DNA of 64,000 nt from Agrobacterium larrymoorei (GTDB taxonomy: Bacteria > Pseudomonadota > Alphaproteobacteria > Rhizobiales > Rhizobiaceae). The position numbers and the translations under genes were made by a program. Positions 56,652 to 64,000 of this stretch are shown here, piece after piece; within the stretch, counting starts at the first letter, position 1, and each line of letters starts with the position of its first letter. A model generated the notes under the pieces. That model made no database searches and had not been told where the DNA came from. It worked only from the letters and a program-made list of their open reading frames with translations. The stretch covers positions 124,001-188,000 of the forward strand of contig NZ_JAAMFB010000016.1 of NCBI RefSeq assembly GCF_013322225.1. Direction: 5' to 3'.

Positions 56652-57710
56652 TTACTCTGCTACAATCATCAAATCTTCTGATGAGAAGTTGAGCGTGATC
56701 CGCTCGCCGATAGCAGGCGGGGCGGTGCCGGGATCGTTGAACATGTCGAAGGACAGCACGGTGCCGCCGACATCCAGACGCGTACGGATGACGGAGCCGA
56801 GGAAGTGGCTGGAGGTCACGACGCCGGAAATCGCAACATCGCCCTTGGCGCTTGGGTTCAGCGAACCGGCTTCCGGGCGAAGCGCCACGGTCACCTTGTC
56901 GCCATTGGCTTTGTCCAGCGGCTTCTTCAACGAAATCTGCTGGTCTCCCACCAGAACCTTGCTTGTCGCCACATCGGTTACGGTTGCGTCGATGAGGTTC
57001 AGCGTGCCGACGAAGGAGGCGACGAAGCGCGTTGCGGGGTTGTTGTAAATCTCGAACGGCGAGCCGATCTGGTCTGCCCTGCCCGCATTCATCACCACAA
57101 TGCGATCGGAAATCGACAGCGCCTCTTCCTGATCATGCGTTACGAAAATAGTCGTGATGCCGAGTTTGCGCTGGATCTGGCGGATTTCTTCGCGTAGCGA
57201 CACGCGGATCTTGGCATCGAGCGCAGAGAGCGGCTCGTCCAGAAGCAGCACTTCCGGCTTCGGTGCGAGCGCACGCGCCAGCGCCACGCGCTGCTGCTGA
57301 CCGCCCGACATCTGGTACGGATAGCGATCCGCCAGATGCTCCAGATGGATCAGCGCCAGCATTTCCTGCACGCGGGCATCGATTTCCGCCTTGGGCTTGC
57401 CCGCGACCTTGAGGCCGAACGCGACGTTTTCGCGCACATTCATGTTGGGGAACAGCGCATAGGCCTGAAACACCATGCCGATATTGCGCTGGTTCGGTTT
57501 CAGCGTCGTCTGGTCCTTGCCATTGATGACGATCGAGCCGTCGCTTGGCGTCTCAAAACCGGCAATCATGCGCAGTACCGTGGTCTTGCCGCAACCGGAT
57601 GGGCCGAGGAAGGAGACGAATTCACCCTTTTCGATGGCCATGTTGAAGTCATGCACGACCTGAACCTGACCGAAGGATTTCTTGATGTGAGTAAGTGTCA
57701 GAAAGCTCAT
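56652..57710 (-). CDS. ABC importer ATPase, PotA/FbpC type
   Basis: The 352-residue ATPase has Walker A GPSGCGKT, the signature MSGGQQQR, Walker B/D-loop [12 protein letters not shown] and a C-terminal TOBE-like regulatory domain, as in spermidine/iron(III)/phosphonate-type importers. The ATG at 57708-57710 has AAGGA upstream and lies ten bases after the permease stop; a longer frame to 57827 overlaps the permease and is rejected. It energises the two permeases upstream in the operon. Confidence 0.92.
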   Translation of the reverse strand: MSFLTLTHIKKSFGQVQVVHDFNMAIEKGEFVSFLGPSGCGKTTVLRMIAGFETPSDGSIVINGKDQTTLKPNQRNIGMVFQAYALFPNMNVRENVAFGLKVAGKPKAEIDARVQEMLALIHLEHLADRYPYQMSGGQQQRVALARALAPKPEVLLLDEPLSALDAKIRVSLREEIRQIQRKLGITTIFVTHDQEEALSISDRIVVMNAGRADQIGSPFEIYNNPATRFVASFVGTLNLIDATVTDVATSKVLVGDQQISLKKPLDKANGDKVTVALRPEAGSLNPSAKGDVAISGVVTSSHFLGSVIRTRLDVGGTVLSFDMFNDPGTAPPAIGERITLNFSSEDLMIVAE

Positions 57711-57720
57711 GAATGATCCT

Positions 57721-58503
57721 TCAGGCCTTCGGGGCCTGGCCCTTCTGGTAGCGGGAGACGAGTTGGATGAGCCCGAGGCAGCCCCATGTGATGCCGAAGG
57801 AAATGACGGCAAGTGCTGCGGGTTCATAAGCGCGGTTTGCGCCGAGCAACTGCATGTAAGGGCCGAAGGCTGGGCGGTTCAAAAGCGCCGCCATGGTGAA
57901 TTCGCCGATGACAATGGCAAAGGTCAGGAATGCGCCAGACAGCACGGCCACCAGCACGTTCGGCAGGATGATGCGGGCAAGGATCGTTGTCCACCCGGCA
58001 CCAAGGCTTTGTGCTGCTTCCGTCAAGGTGCCGATATCGATGGTGCGAAGACCGGTATCGACGGCGCGATACATATACGGAAGCGCAAGCGTCGTGTAGC
58101 CGAACATCAAAAGCAGGTTGGTGCCGGAGGTGGAGCCCGTCAGCGGCAGCCAGCTGGATGTGTTGTACAGACGGATATAGCCGAAGACGATGACGATGGC
58201 CGGAATGACCAGCGGCAGTAGCGTAATAAATTCGATGACCGGGCGAAGCGCCGGCAGCTTTAGCCGCACCCAATAGGCCGTAGGCACCACCAGCACCACG
58301 CCGAAGATGATGGTGACGAGCGCCATCATCACGGAGTAGGTGAAGGTTTCCTGAAAGCGTGGATCGCTCAGCACCACGGCGTACGCGTCGAAGGAATAGA
58401 CGCCGCGACGCATTTTCAGTGAGAAGTTGGTCATGCCGATCAGCGGCAGGGCAAAATAGAGGACGCCGAAAAGAAGCGCACCCCAAGCGAAAATGCGCTT
58501 CAT
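57721..58503 (-). CDS. ABC importer inner-membrane permease 2 (PotC type)
   Basis: The 260-residue protein has six predicted membrane segments and the binding-protein-dependent transport motif (EAAQSLGAGWTTILARIILPN), where the EAA loop contacts the ATPase. Its ATG overlaps the stop of permease 1 by four bases (ATGA) with GAGG eight bases upstream; a GTG three codons earlier is the alternative. Confidence 0.92.
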   Translation of the reverse strand: MKRIFAWGALLFGVLYFALPLIGMTNFSLKMRRGVYSFDAYAVVLSDPRFQETFTYSVMMALVTIIFGVVLVVPTAYWVRLKLPALRPVIEFITLLPLVIPAIVIVFGYIRLYNTSSWLPLTGSTSGTNLLLMFGYTTLALPYMYRAVDTGLRTIDIGTLTEAAQSLGAGWTTILARIILPNVLVAVLSGAFLTFAIVIGEFTMAALLNRPAFGPYMQLLGANRAYEPAALAVISFGITWGCLGLIQLVSRYQKGQAPKA

Positions 58504-59390
58504 TTCAGCCACCTCTCACTGCGTGTACGCATCCAGATATAGAGGGTATTGGCAATGCAAGTTACGACGATCATGCCGAAGGCCAGCGCATAGCCGAGAT
58601 TGGGATTGCCGAGAACATCGCCGCGGATCTGAGCGAAAAGCAGGATCGGTACGATGTTCAGCGACGAACCGGTGAGCGCGATAGCCGTTGCTACGGCGCC
58701 GAAAGCGTTTGCGAACAGAAGCGAGAATGTGCCGAGAATGGAGGGCAGCAAAATCGGAAACGCCACCATGCGCCAATATTGCGTCCCGCTGGCACCGAGA
58801 ATTTCAGCAGCCTCGCGCCACTCGCGCTTCAAACCATCCAGAGCTGGCGTGATGATGAGGATCATCAGTGGAATCTGGAAGAACAGATAGGTGAGCGTCA
58901 GGCCCCAGAAGGACAGGATGTTGAAGCCGAGCAGGCGCAAATCAATGCCGAGCTGGGTTTTCAGAAACACCGTAACGAGGCCGACCGGGCCAAGCGTTGC
59001 GATGAAGGCAAAGGCCAATGGCACGCCAGCAAATTGCGATGCAACGCCGGAGAATGTCAAAAGCGGTGCGCGGATTTTCTGAGGCAACCCGCCAAGCACA
59101 ACGGCGGCGGCAACGCCAAAACCGATCAGGCAGCCAAAGAAGGCAGAGGCAACGCTGATCTTGATCGAAATCCAGTAGGCCGCGAGAATGGATGGTGTAA
59201 AAAGGCCCGTAATATTATCAAATGTGAAGCTGCCGTCCGCGTTCTGAAACGCGCCGATGACGATCTTCATCGTCGGCATAATCAAGAAAAGAAGAACGAA
59301 AATTGCAAATGGCAGAATGCCAAGCCATTCGAGCTTCGGGCGAAAGCGCCGTTTAACCGGCAATGCTGTGCCAGTATTCGCTGATGACAT
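58500..59390 (-). CDS. ABC importer inner-membrane permease 1 (PotB type)
   Basis: The 296-residue protein has six predicted membrane segments and the EAA motif EAAEILGASGTQYWRMVAFPILLP. It pairs with permease 2, with which it overlaps. The ATG at 59388-59390 has GGGGA upstream; a longer frame to 59462 is rejected. A stem-loop at 59496-59531 separates it from the binding-protein gene, consistent with stronger expression of the latter. Confidence 0.9.
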   Translation of the reverse strand: MSSANTGTALPVKRRFRPKLEWLGILPFAIFVLLFLIMPTMKIVIGAFQNADGSFTFDNITGLFTPSILAAYWISIKISVASAFFGCLIGFGVAAAVVLGGLPQKIRAPLLTFSGVASQFAGVPLAFAFIATLGPVGLVTVFLKTQLGIDLRLLGFNILSFWGLTLTYLFFQIPLMILIITPALDGLKREWREAAEILGASGTQYWRMVAFPILLPSILGTFSLLFANAFGAVATAIALTGSSLNIVPILLFAQIRGDVLGNPNLGYALAFGMIVVTCIANTLYIWMRTRSERWLK

Positions 59391-59495
59391 GCTGTCCCCA
59401 ATGCCGCGGTCATCGCGGTCTATTTGTTTAACGCATTGTCCGGGCGCAGAACCGTGACACACTTTCGGCCCGGAAATGCTCCCGTATTTATAAAC

Positions 59496-59531
59496 CAGCC
59501 GCCCCGGCCTGTGGAAAGATCGGGACGGCTG
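59496..59531 (-). other. Stem-loop between binding-protein and permease genes
   Basis: On the minus strand CAGCCGTCCCG (59531-59521) pairs with CGGGGCGGCTG (59506-59496) over 11 base pairs with one G-U, 14-base loop, followed by GTTTATAAATA. Such hairpins after binding-protein genes are known to stabilise the upstream mRNA or partly end transcription. Confidence 0.65.
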
Positions 59532-59542
59532 TTATCAAATCG

Positions 59543-60649
59543 TTACTTCACGTTGGCGCCGACAACCTTGTCCCAGCCGGCGGTAACTGCGGCCTTGTTA
59601 GCGTCCAGCTCTTCGAGTGTCGGGAAAATCGCCTTTTCGTAAGCTGCTGCCGGCGGAAGGGCATCAAGCAAATCCTTTGGGATCTTGTTTGCCTTGACCA
59701 TGGCATTGAAGCGGATCGGATGGCAGAAGCCTTTCAGCCAGCCAAGCTGACCTTCATCCGAATAGAGAAATTCCATCCAAAGCTTCGCTGCATTCGGATG
59801 CGGTGCATAAGCAGAGATACCCTGCACATAAACGCCCGCCAATGTGCCTTTCGTCGGCACGACTACTTCCGTTTCCGGGTTACCGTTAAGCGTCTTGGCC
59901 CACGACAAAGCGTTATAGTCCCATGTAACAACAATCGGCGTCGCACCCTGTGCAAGTGTACCTGCCTTACCGATGACCGGAACGAAGTTGCCAGCCTTAT
60001 TGAGATCAGCGAAGTATTTCAGGCCAGCTTCACCAGCATCCTTGCCGCTTTTTGCGCCTGTAGAGAGTCCGGCTGCCAAAACGCTCAAGATGGCTTGGCT
60101 GGAAGCGCGTGGATCACCTGCGAGCGCAACCTGTCCAGCGTATTCCGGCTTGACCAGATCAGCATATTCCTTTGGCGGATTTGACACGAGGTCCTTGTTC
60201 ACCAGGATCGACATCGCACCATAATAGTCGCCGTACCAGTAACCTTCAGCGTCCTTCAGATCGTCTGGTATCTCATCCCAGGTGGAAACCTTGTAAGGCT
60301 GAAGGAGACCTTCTTTCTTGCCTTGCGGGCCGAATGCGAGACCAACGTCGATCACGTCAGGAGCCTGTGGGCCCTTGTTGTCCTTGTTGGCTTTGATGGC
60401 TTCGATTTCGTCAGCAGAACCGGCGTCCGGGTTCAGTTCGTTGACCTGAATTTCAGGATACTTGGCCTTGAAGGAGGCGATGACGTCGCCGTAACCGCAC
60501 CAGTCATGTGGCAGAGCGATGGTCGTCAGCATGCCTTCCTTCTTGGCGGCTGCGATGAGCTCCTCGCTCGGCGCTGCCGAAGCGATTGCCGAGGTGGCAA
60601 GGATGATTGCGGTGGTAAGCGAAAGCAGTCGGCGGCTATGCGAGATCAC
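59543..60649 (-). CDS. ABC importer periplasmic solute-binding protein
   Basis: The 368-residue protein starts at a GTG (60647-60649) with AGGAG six bases upstream and has a signal peptide cleaved near residue 25 (ASA|AP). The mature part has the iron(III)/spermidine/phosphonate-type bilobal fold (EELIAAAKKEGMLTTIALPHDW, PDVIDVGLAFGP, VVTWDYNAL, GISAYAPHPNAAKLWMEFL). The ligand cannot be named; the linked alcohol dehydrogenase and RpiR regulator hint at a small alcohol, polyol or phosphorylated compound. It is the first gene of the operon. Confidence 0.88.
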   Translation of the reverse strand: MISHSRRLLSLTTAIILATSAIASAAPSEELIAAAKKEGMLTTIALPHDWCGYGDVIASFKAKYPEIQVNELNPDAGSADEIEAIKANKDNKGPQAPDVIDVGLAFGPQGKKEGLLQPYKVSTWDEIPDDLKDAEGYWYGDYYGAMSILVNKDLVSNPPKEYADLVKPEYAGQVALAGDPRASSQAILSVLAAGLSTGAKSGKDAGEAGLKYFADLNKAGNFVPVIGKAGTLAQGATPIVVTWDYNALSWAKTLNGNPETEVVVPTKGTLAGVYVQGISAYAPHPNAAKLWMEFLYSDEGQLGWLKGFCHPIRFNAMVKANKIPKDLLDALPPAAAYEKAIFPTLEELDANKAAVTAGWDKVVGANVK

Positions 60650-60811
60650 TTTGTTCTCCTCTTCGTGTCTCATGCGTCGGCGGACGCTGTACGTGGCTTG
60701 CATGAAGGTTATGTGACGGTTGTATCAGCTGCCGATCTCCACCGGCCAACTTTGGTCTGTCGTTTTATTGCCACTTTAGCGCCACCTTATCGCCATGATG
60801 AGCGCTGTGCG

Positions 60812-60828
60812 ACAATAAAATTTTTGTT
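60812..60828. promoter_or_regulatory. AT-rich dyad upstream of the binding-protein gene, candidate RpiR operator
   Basis: ACAATAAAATTTTTGTT is a near-perfect dyad in the 215-base gap between the RpiR gene and the ABC operon. RpiR-family operators are often AT-rich dyads; no direct evidence links this site to the regulator. Confidence 0.3.
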
Positions 60829-60864
60829 ATGTTTCTCATATCTCCGTTCGTTGAGCGCCTTGTG

Positions 60865-61746
60865 TCACTTTCTCTCCGGTTTCCTGAAAAGACGGGTCTG
60901 CTCGAACAGCCCTTCGAGTGAGTTCATGCGCTGGCGGGTTTCGTCCCAGCCGTTGCTCTGTACTGCTTCGATCAGCGCCTCCACCACGAACAGCGTCACG
61001 ACGGAGCTGTCCCAGGCGGACGGCGCTTCGATTCGCACGCGGAAAGTATGTTTGGCAAAGCGCGAAACGGGCGAGGTCCACTGGTCGGTGAAGAGCAGGA
61101 TGCTGACGTCGTTTTCATGCGCCACCTGCGCCAGCGTCACCATGTCCTGCTCGTAGCGGCGGATGTCAAAGATCACCAGCACATCGCCCGCATTCATGTT
61201 CAGCATATATTGCGGCCATGAACTGGAATTGGAGGACATTAATGCCGTTTTGGGCCGAATGACCTGCATGTGCGTGAAGAAATACTCTGCGATCGAACCG
61301 GTGATGCGCCCGCCGACAAAGTAAATGCCGCGCTTCCTGTCCGATAGTAGCGCGGCGGCATTGTCGAAATCGGCGGTATCAAGATCGCTCAGCGTATCAC
61401 GCAGATTGTTGGTGATCGCATCGGCAAAGCGGTTGAGAATATGCAGCCCGGGCGCGTTGGAAGCCCAGCGATCGTGCTTGGCAATCGGGTTGGAGATGGT
61501 GGCCTCAAGCTCCTGATGGAGGCTTGCCTGGAATTCCGGATAGCCTTTGTAGCCAAGCTTCTGCACCATCCGCGCGACGGTTGGCGTGGAAACGCCTGCA
61601 TTTTCCGCAACGGTGGTGATGCTACCAAGGCCGGAAACCGGATAATTTGCCAGCAAACTCTCCGCCAAGCGCCTCTCAGCGCGCGTCAAGTTTTCGTAGT
61701 GGGTCTGAATGACCTCTGACACCGTCCCAGACGATGATTGGCGCAA
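60865..61746 (-). CDS. MurR/RpiR-family transcriptional regulator
   Basis: The 293-residue protein has an N-terminal HTH_6 domain (LTRAERRLAESLLANYPVSG, AGVSTPTVARMVQKLGYKGYPEFQ) and a C-terminal SIS sugar-phosphate-binding domain (IYFVGGRITGSIAEYFFTHMQ, DVLVIFDIRRYEQDM). RpiR regulators sense phosphorylated sugars or related compounds and usually control adjacent catabolic genes, here most likely the ABC operon downstream. It is divergent from the formylglutamate amidohydrolase gene. Confidence 0.88.
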   Translation of the reverse strand: MRQSSSGTVSEVIQTHYENLTRAERRLAESLLANYPVSGLGSITTVAENAGVSTPTVARMVQKLGYKGYPEFQASLHQELEATISNPIAKHDRWASNAPGLHILNRFADAITNNLRDTLSDLDTADFDNAAALLSDRKRGIYFVGGRITGSIAEYFFTHMQVIRPKTALMSSNSSSWPQYMLNMNAGDVLVIFDIRRYEQDMVTLAQVAHENDVSILLFTDQWTSPVSRFAKHTFRVRIEAPSAWDSSVVTLFVVEALIEAVQSNGWDETRQRMNSLEGLFEQTRLFRKPERK

Positions 61747-61832
61747 ATTTTTCCCCTTTTCCGGTTTTTCTACCGGCTTTTGACGATGATTAAGATACGA
61801 GGTCGACGTGGAGTCAATCGAAAAAATGAAGA

Positions 61833-61880
61833 GAAAATTTCAAAATTCCATTTGACACTTTGCGTTATGTGAAGAATTCT
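61833..61880 (+). promoter_or_regulatory. Candidate promoter and operator of the amidohydrolase gene
   Basis: TTGACA (61852-61857) is a consensus -35; the hexamer 17 bases on (AATTCT) is a poor -10. GAAAATTTC (61833-61841), a small dyad, precedes it and could be a regulator site for the divergent RpiR gene. Low support. Confidence 0.35.
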
Positions 61881-61920
61881 TTTCTTGGCCGTGGGGACGG
61901 TCAGGCAAGCAGGGTCAACC

Positions 61921-62691
61921 ATGACGGTTCGTTCGCAATTTTTTAGCGCCGATGAAGGCGAAACGGTCGCGGTGGAAAACGCCGAAGGCAAAAGCGCGAT
62001 ACTGCTCGTCTGCGAACATGCGTCGAACAAGCTCCCCCTTCGCTACAACAATCTCGGTCTTGGCAGCGATGCCCTCTCAAGCCACATTGCCTGGGATCCC
62101 GGCGCACTCGCGATTGCGCGTCTCTTGTCAAGAAAACTGGATGCTGCACTGATTTTCCAGCGGTTTTCACGGCTGATTTATGATTGCAACCGCCCTCCGG
62201 AATCAGCTTCGGCCATGCCGGCTTCCAGCGAGATTTACGATATTCCCGGGAACGAAAACCTGAGCGACGCGGAGCGTTTCGCGCGCACCGCTGCCCTTTA
62301 TATTCCCTTCCACGAGGCAGTTTCCGGCCTTATCGAAAGGCGCAAAATCACTGGCAAAGGGACAGTCCTCGTGACGATCCACAGCTTCACGCCCGTCTAC
62401 CACGGCCGGGTGCGCGATGTGCAGATCGGCATTCTGCATGATGCCGATTCGCGTCTGGCGGATGCGATGCTGAAAGATGCCAAGCCGAATTTCCGGGTTG
62501 AGCGAAACGAACCATACGGCCCGGAGGATGGCGTTACCCATACGCTGCGGCTGCACGCACTGCCGAATGGCTTGCTTAACGTAATGATCGAAGTACGTAA
62601 CGATCTGATTACAGATGAGGAGGGGCAGCAGGCCGCTGCCGAATATTTGGGAGAGCTTCTGAGAAAGGCAATTGCCACTCGGGGTCACTGA
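61921..62691 (+). CDS. N-formylglutamate amidohydrolase-family protein
   Basis: The 256-residue protein matches the FGase family: LLVCEHASNKLP (a metal-ligand His region), SHIAWDPGALAIARLLS, FSRLIYDCNRPP, and the late IEVRNDLI. FGase hydrolyses N-formyl-L-glutamate in histidine breakdown, but relatives act on other N-acyl or amide substrates, and no hut gene is nearby. GCAGGG lies about seven bases before the ATG at 61921. An ethanolamine-permease-like gene follows after 182 bases on the same strand. Confidence 0.85.
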   Translation: MTVRSQFFSADEGETVAVENAEGKSAILLVCEHASNKLPLRYNNLGLGSDALSSHIAWDPGALAIARLLSRKLDAALIFQRFSRLIYDCNRPPESASAMPASSEIYDIPGNENLSDAERFARTAALYIPFHEAVSGLIERRKITGKGTVLVTIHSFTPVYHGRVRDVQIGILHDADSRLADAMLKDAKPNFRVERNEPYGPEDGVTHTLRLHALPNGLLNVMIEVRNDLITDEEGQQAAAEYLGELLRKAIATRGH

Positions 62692-62873
62692 AAATCTCCG
62701 GCCGGCTCAGCCTGCCGGATTGCAATATTGCCGCATCTTCCAGAACGCCGAAACAGGCGCAGGATGCGACAAGGGAACAGCAGATGCATGCGGCCTGATA
62801 TTTGGGCCGAGACTGGGGCAAAATCGGCCATTCCGGCTGACTGCCTGTTTTTTCTCGATCAGGAGAGTAAAGC

Positions 62874-64000
62874 ATGGACAGTTCATCATCAGGCGTTAGC
62901 TACAAGAAAGCGGACGCCACTTATTTCGAAAAACGAGGGCTTTCGCGCTATGCGGGCGTCTGGTCTCTCTGGGCGCTCGGCGTTGGTGCGGTTATTTCAG
63001 GCCACTTTTCCGGCTGGAACTTCGGCTTCGCCACCGGCGGCTGGGGCGGCATGCTGGTGGCGGGCATCATCATCGCCATCATGTATCTGGGGCTGACATT
63101 CTCCATCGCGGAGATGAGCCCTGCCCTGCCCCACACGGGCGCGGCCTATTCCTTTGCCCGCACTGCCATGGGCCCCTGGGGCGGCTTCATCACCGGGCTG
63201 TGCGAAAACGTCGAATATGTTCTCACACCCGCCGTCATCGTCACTTTCATCACGGCCTATGTGAACTCCATCCTCGGGCTCGATCCGGCCTATTCGCCGT
63301 TCCTGTGGGTGCTGTTCTACATCATCTTCCTGAGCCTCAATGTTTTCGGGCTTGAACTATCTTTCAAGGTAACGCTTGTCATCACACTGATTTCGCTCGG
63401 TGTTCTGGTGTTCTTCTGGATCAGCGCCATTCCGAACATGGACTTCTCTCGCTGGGCCTTGAACATCGGCGTTGGGCCGGATGGTGCTGCGGTGGAACTG
63501 CCGGAAGGCAACGGCTCCTTCTTCCCCTTCGGTATTTCCGGCGTTCTTGCCACGCTACCCTTCGCCGTCTGGCTGTTCCTTGCCATCGAGCAGTTGCCGC
63601 TGGCAGCCGAAGAGTCGGTCGATCCCAAGCGCGACATGCCGAAAGGCATCATTCTCGGCATCATCACGCTGATGATTTCCGCCTTCATGATCGTGCTGCT
63701 TAACCCGTCACTGCCTGGTGTCGGCGCGTTTCATCTCGGTTCGGCGCTTGAGCCTCTGCTGGATGGTTTCAAGGCCGTCTATGGAGATAGCGGCGTGGTT
63801 CTGCTGGGTCTGGTGGCGCTGACAGGCCTCATCGCCAGCTTCCACACCATTCTTTATGCGCAGGGTCGTCAGATCTATTCATTGTCACGCGCGGGCTATT
63901 TCCCGACGGCGCTTTCTATCACGCATCCCAAGTTCAAGACGCCGCATGTGGCGATGCTGACGGGTGCCATCGTGGGCTTGAGCGTCATGATGATCATCTG
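62874..64000 (+). CDS. APC-superfamily permease, ethanolamine-permease-like; C-terminus outside window
   Basis: From the ATG at 62874 (AGGAG nine bases upstream) the frame stays open for 375 codons to the window edge. It has at least nine hydrophobic segments and an APC-type start (GVWSLWALGVGAVISGHFSGWNFG, where the unwound TM1 glycines sit), then EMSPALPHTGAAYSFARTAMGPWGG and AAEESVDPKRDMPKG. The pattern is closest to ethanolamine permeases (Eat). The substrate assignment is inference, as the end of the gene and what follows are not visible. Confidence 0.82.
   Translation, partial: MDSSSSGVSYKKADATYFEKRGLSRYAGVWSLWALGVGAVISGHFSGWNFGFATGGWGGMLVAGIIIAIMYLGLTFSIAEMSPALPHTGAAYSFARTAMGPWGGFITGLCENVEYVLTPAVIVTFITAYVNSILGLDPAYSPFLWVLFYIIFLSLNVFGLELSFKVTLVITLISLGVLVFFWISAIPNMDFSRWALNIGVGPDGAAVELPEGNGSFFPFGISGVLATLPFAVWLFLAIEQLPLAAEESVDPKRDMPKGIILGIITLMISAFMIVLLNPSLPGVGAFHLGSALEPLLDGFKAVYGDSGVVLLGLVALTGLIASFHTILYAQGRQIYSLSRAGYFPTALSITHPKFKTPHVAMLTGAIVGLSVMMII

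Overview
The window reads as a chromosomal segment of a Rhizobiaceae alphaproteobacterium, most like Agrobacterium/Rhizobium. The basis is the dcw cluster order, a PPi-dependent phosphofructokinase, betaine-lipid genes btaAB, an ArsR-methyltransferase fusion in front of metF, a VirC1-like ParA, GC-rich coding sequence and several palindromic intergenic repeat families. This is inference from gene content; no search was run. I see no tRNA, rRNA, insertion sequence, prophage or CRISPR array.

Region 1 (1-14.9 kb, minus strand): the division and cell-wall (dcw) operon mraZ-rsmH-ftsL-ftsI-murE-murF-mraY-murD-ftsW-murG-murC-murB, mostly with 4-nt overlaps or gaps of a few bases. It opens at a promoter overlaid by four TGGG boxes at exact 10-bp spacing (probable MraZ operator) and closes at a strong terminator after murB. 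The usual ddl-ftsQ-ftsA-ftsZ tail does not follow directly. Next come rnpB (RNase P RNA), a brnTA toxin-antitoxin pair and two tandem FAD oxidoreductases.

Region 2 (18.7-29.4 kb): rich in peptidoglycan hydrolases (two SLT transglycosylases, an AmpD-like amidase with a J-domain partner, a GH25 lysozyme lipoprotein and an MltB-type transglycosylase), interleaved with pfp, a LysE-type exporter and btaAB. btaAB has a Pho-box-like site upstream. A 25-codon membrane microprotein with a perfect Shine-Dalgarno lies between two terminators at 29.26 kb.

Region 3 (29.4-53.5 kb): the methionine cycle is split between an ArsR-methyltransferase regulator plus metF at 30 kb and metH at 50 kb. Both promoters carry the same palindrome (core ATAAAGATATCTTTAT) over the -10 box, with the same 16-nt spacer, so they look like one regulon. 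Between them are a NIT-domain chemoreceptor, EttA, a monoacylglycerol-lipase-like hydrolase, a HigBA-type pair whose toxin is frameshifted, a translationally coupled CoA-transferase/ThDP-enzyme pair of unknown pathway, a HugZ-like protein whose ribosome-binding site comes from a MITE-like repeat, RidA, a small phosphatase-like protein, an aldose-epimerase-like protein, an L,D-transpeptidase, an MFS/TetR pair with twin operators, an orphan ParA and an AGE-family epimerase.

Region 4 (53.6-64 kb): an MHS-family symporter, a small membrane protein, an ABC importer operon (binding protein, two permeases, ATPase) ending in a zinc alcohol dehydrogenase and preceded by an RpiR regulator, then an N-formylglutamate amidohydrolase and the start of an ethanolamine-permease-like transporter cut by the window edge.

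The features most worth following are the shared methionine-cycle operator, the MraZ-box promoter, the 25-aa microprotein and the repeat that supplies a Shine-Dalgarno.
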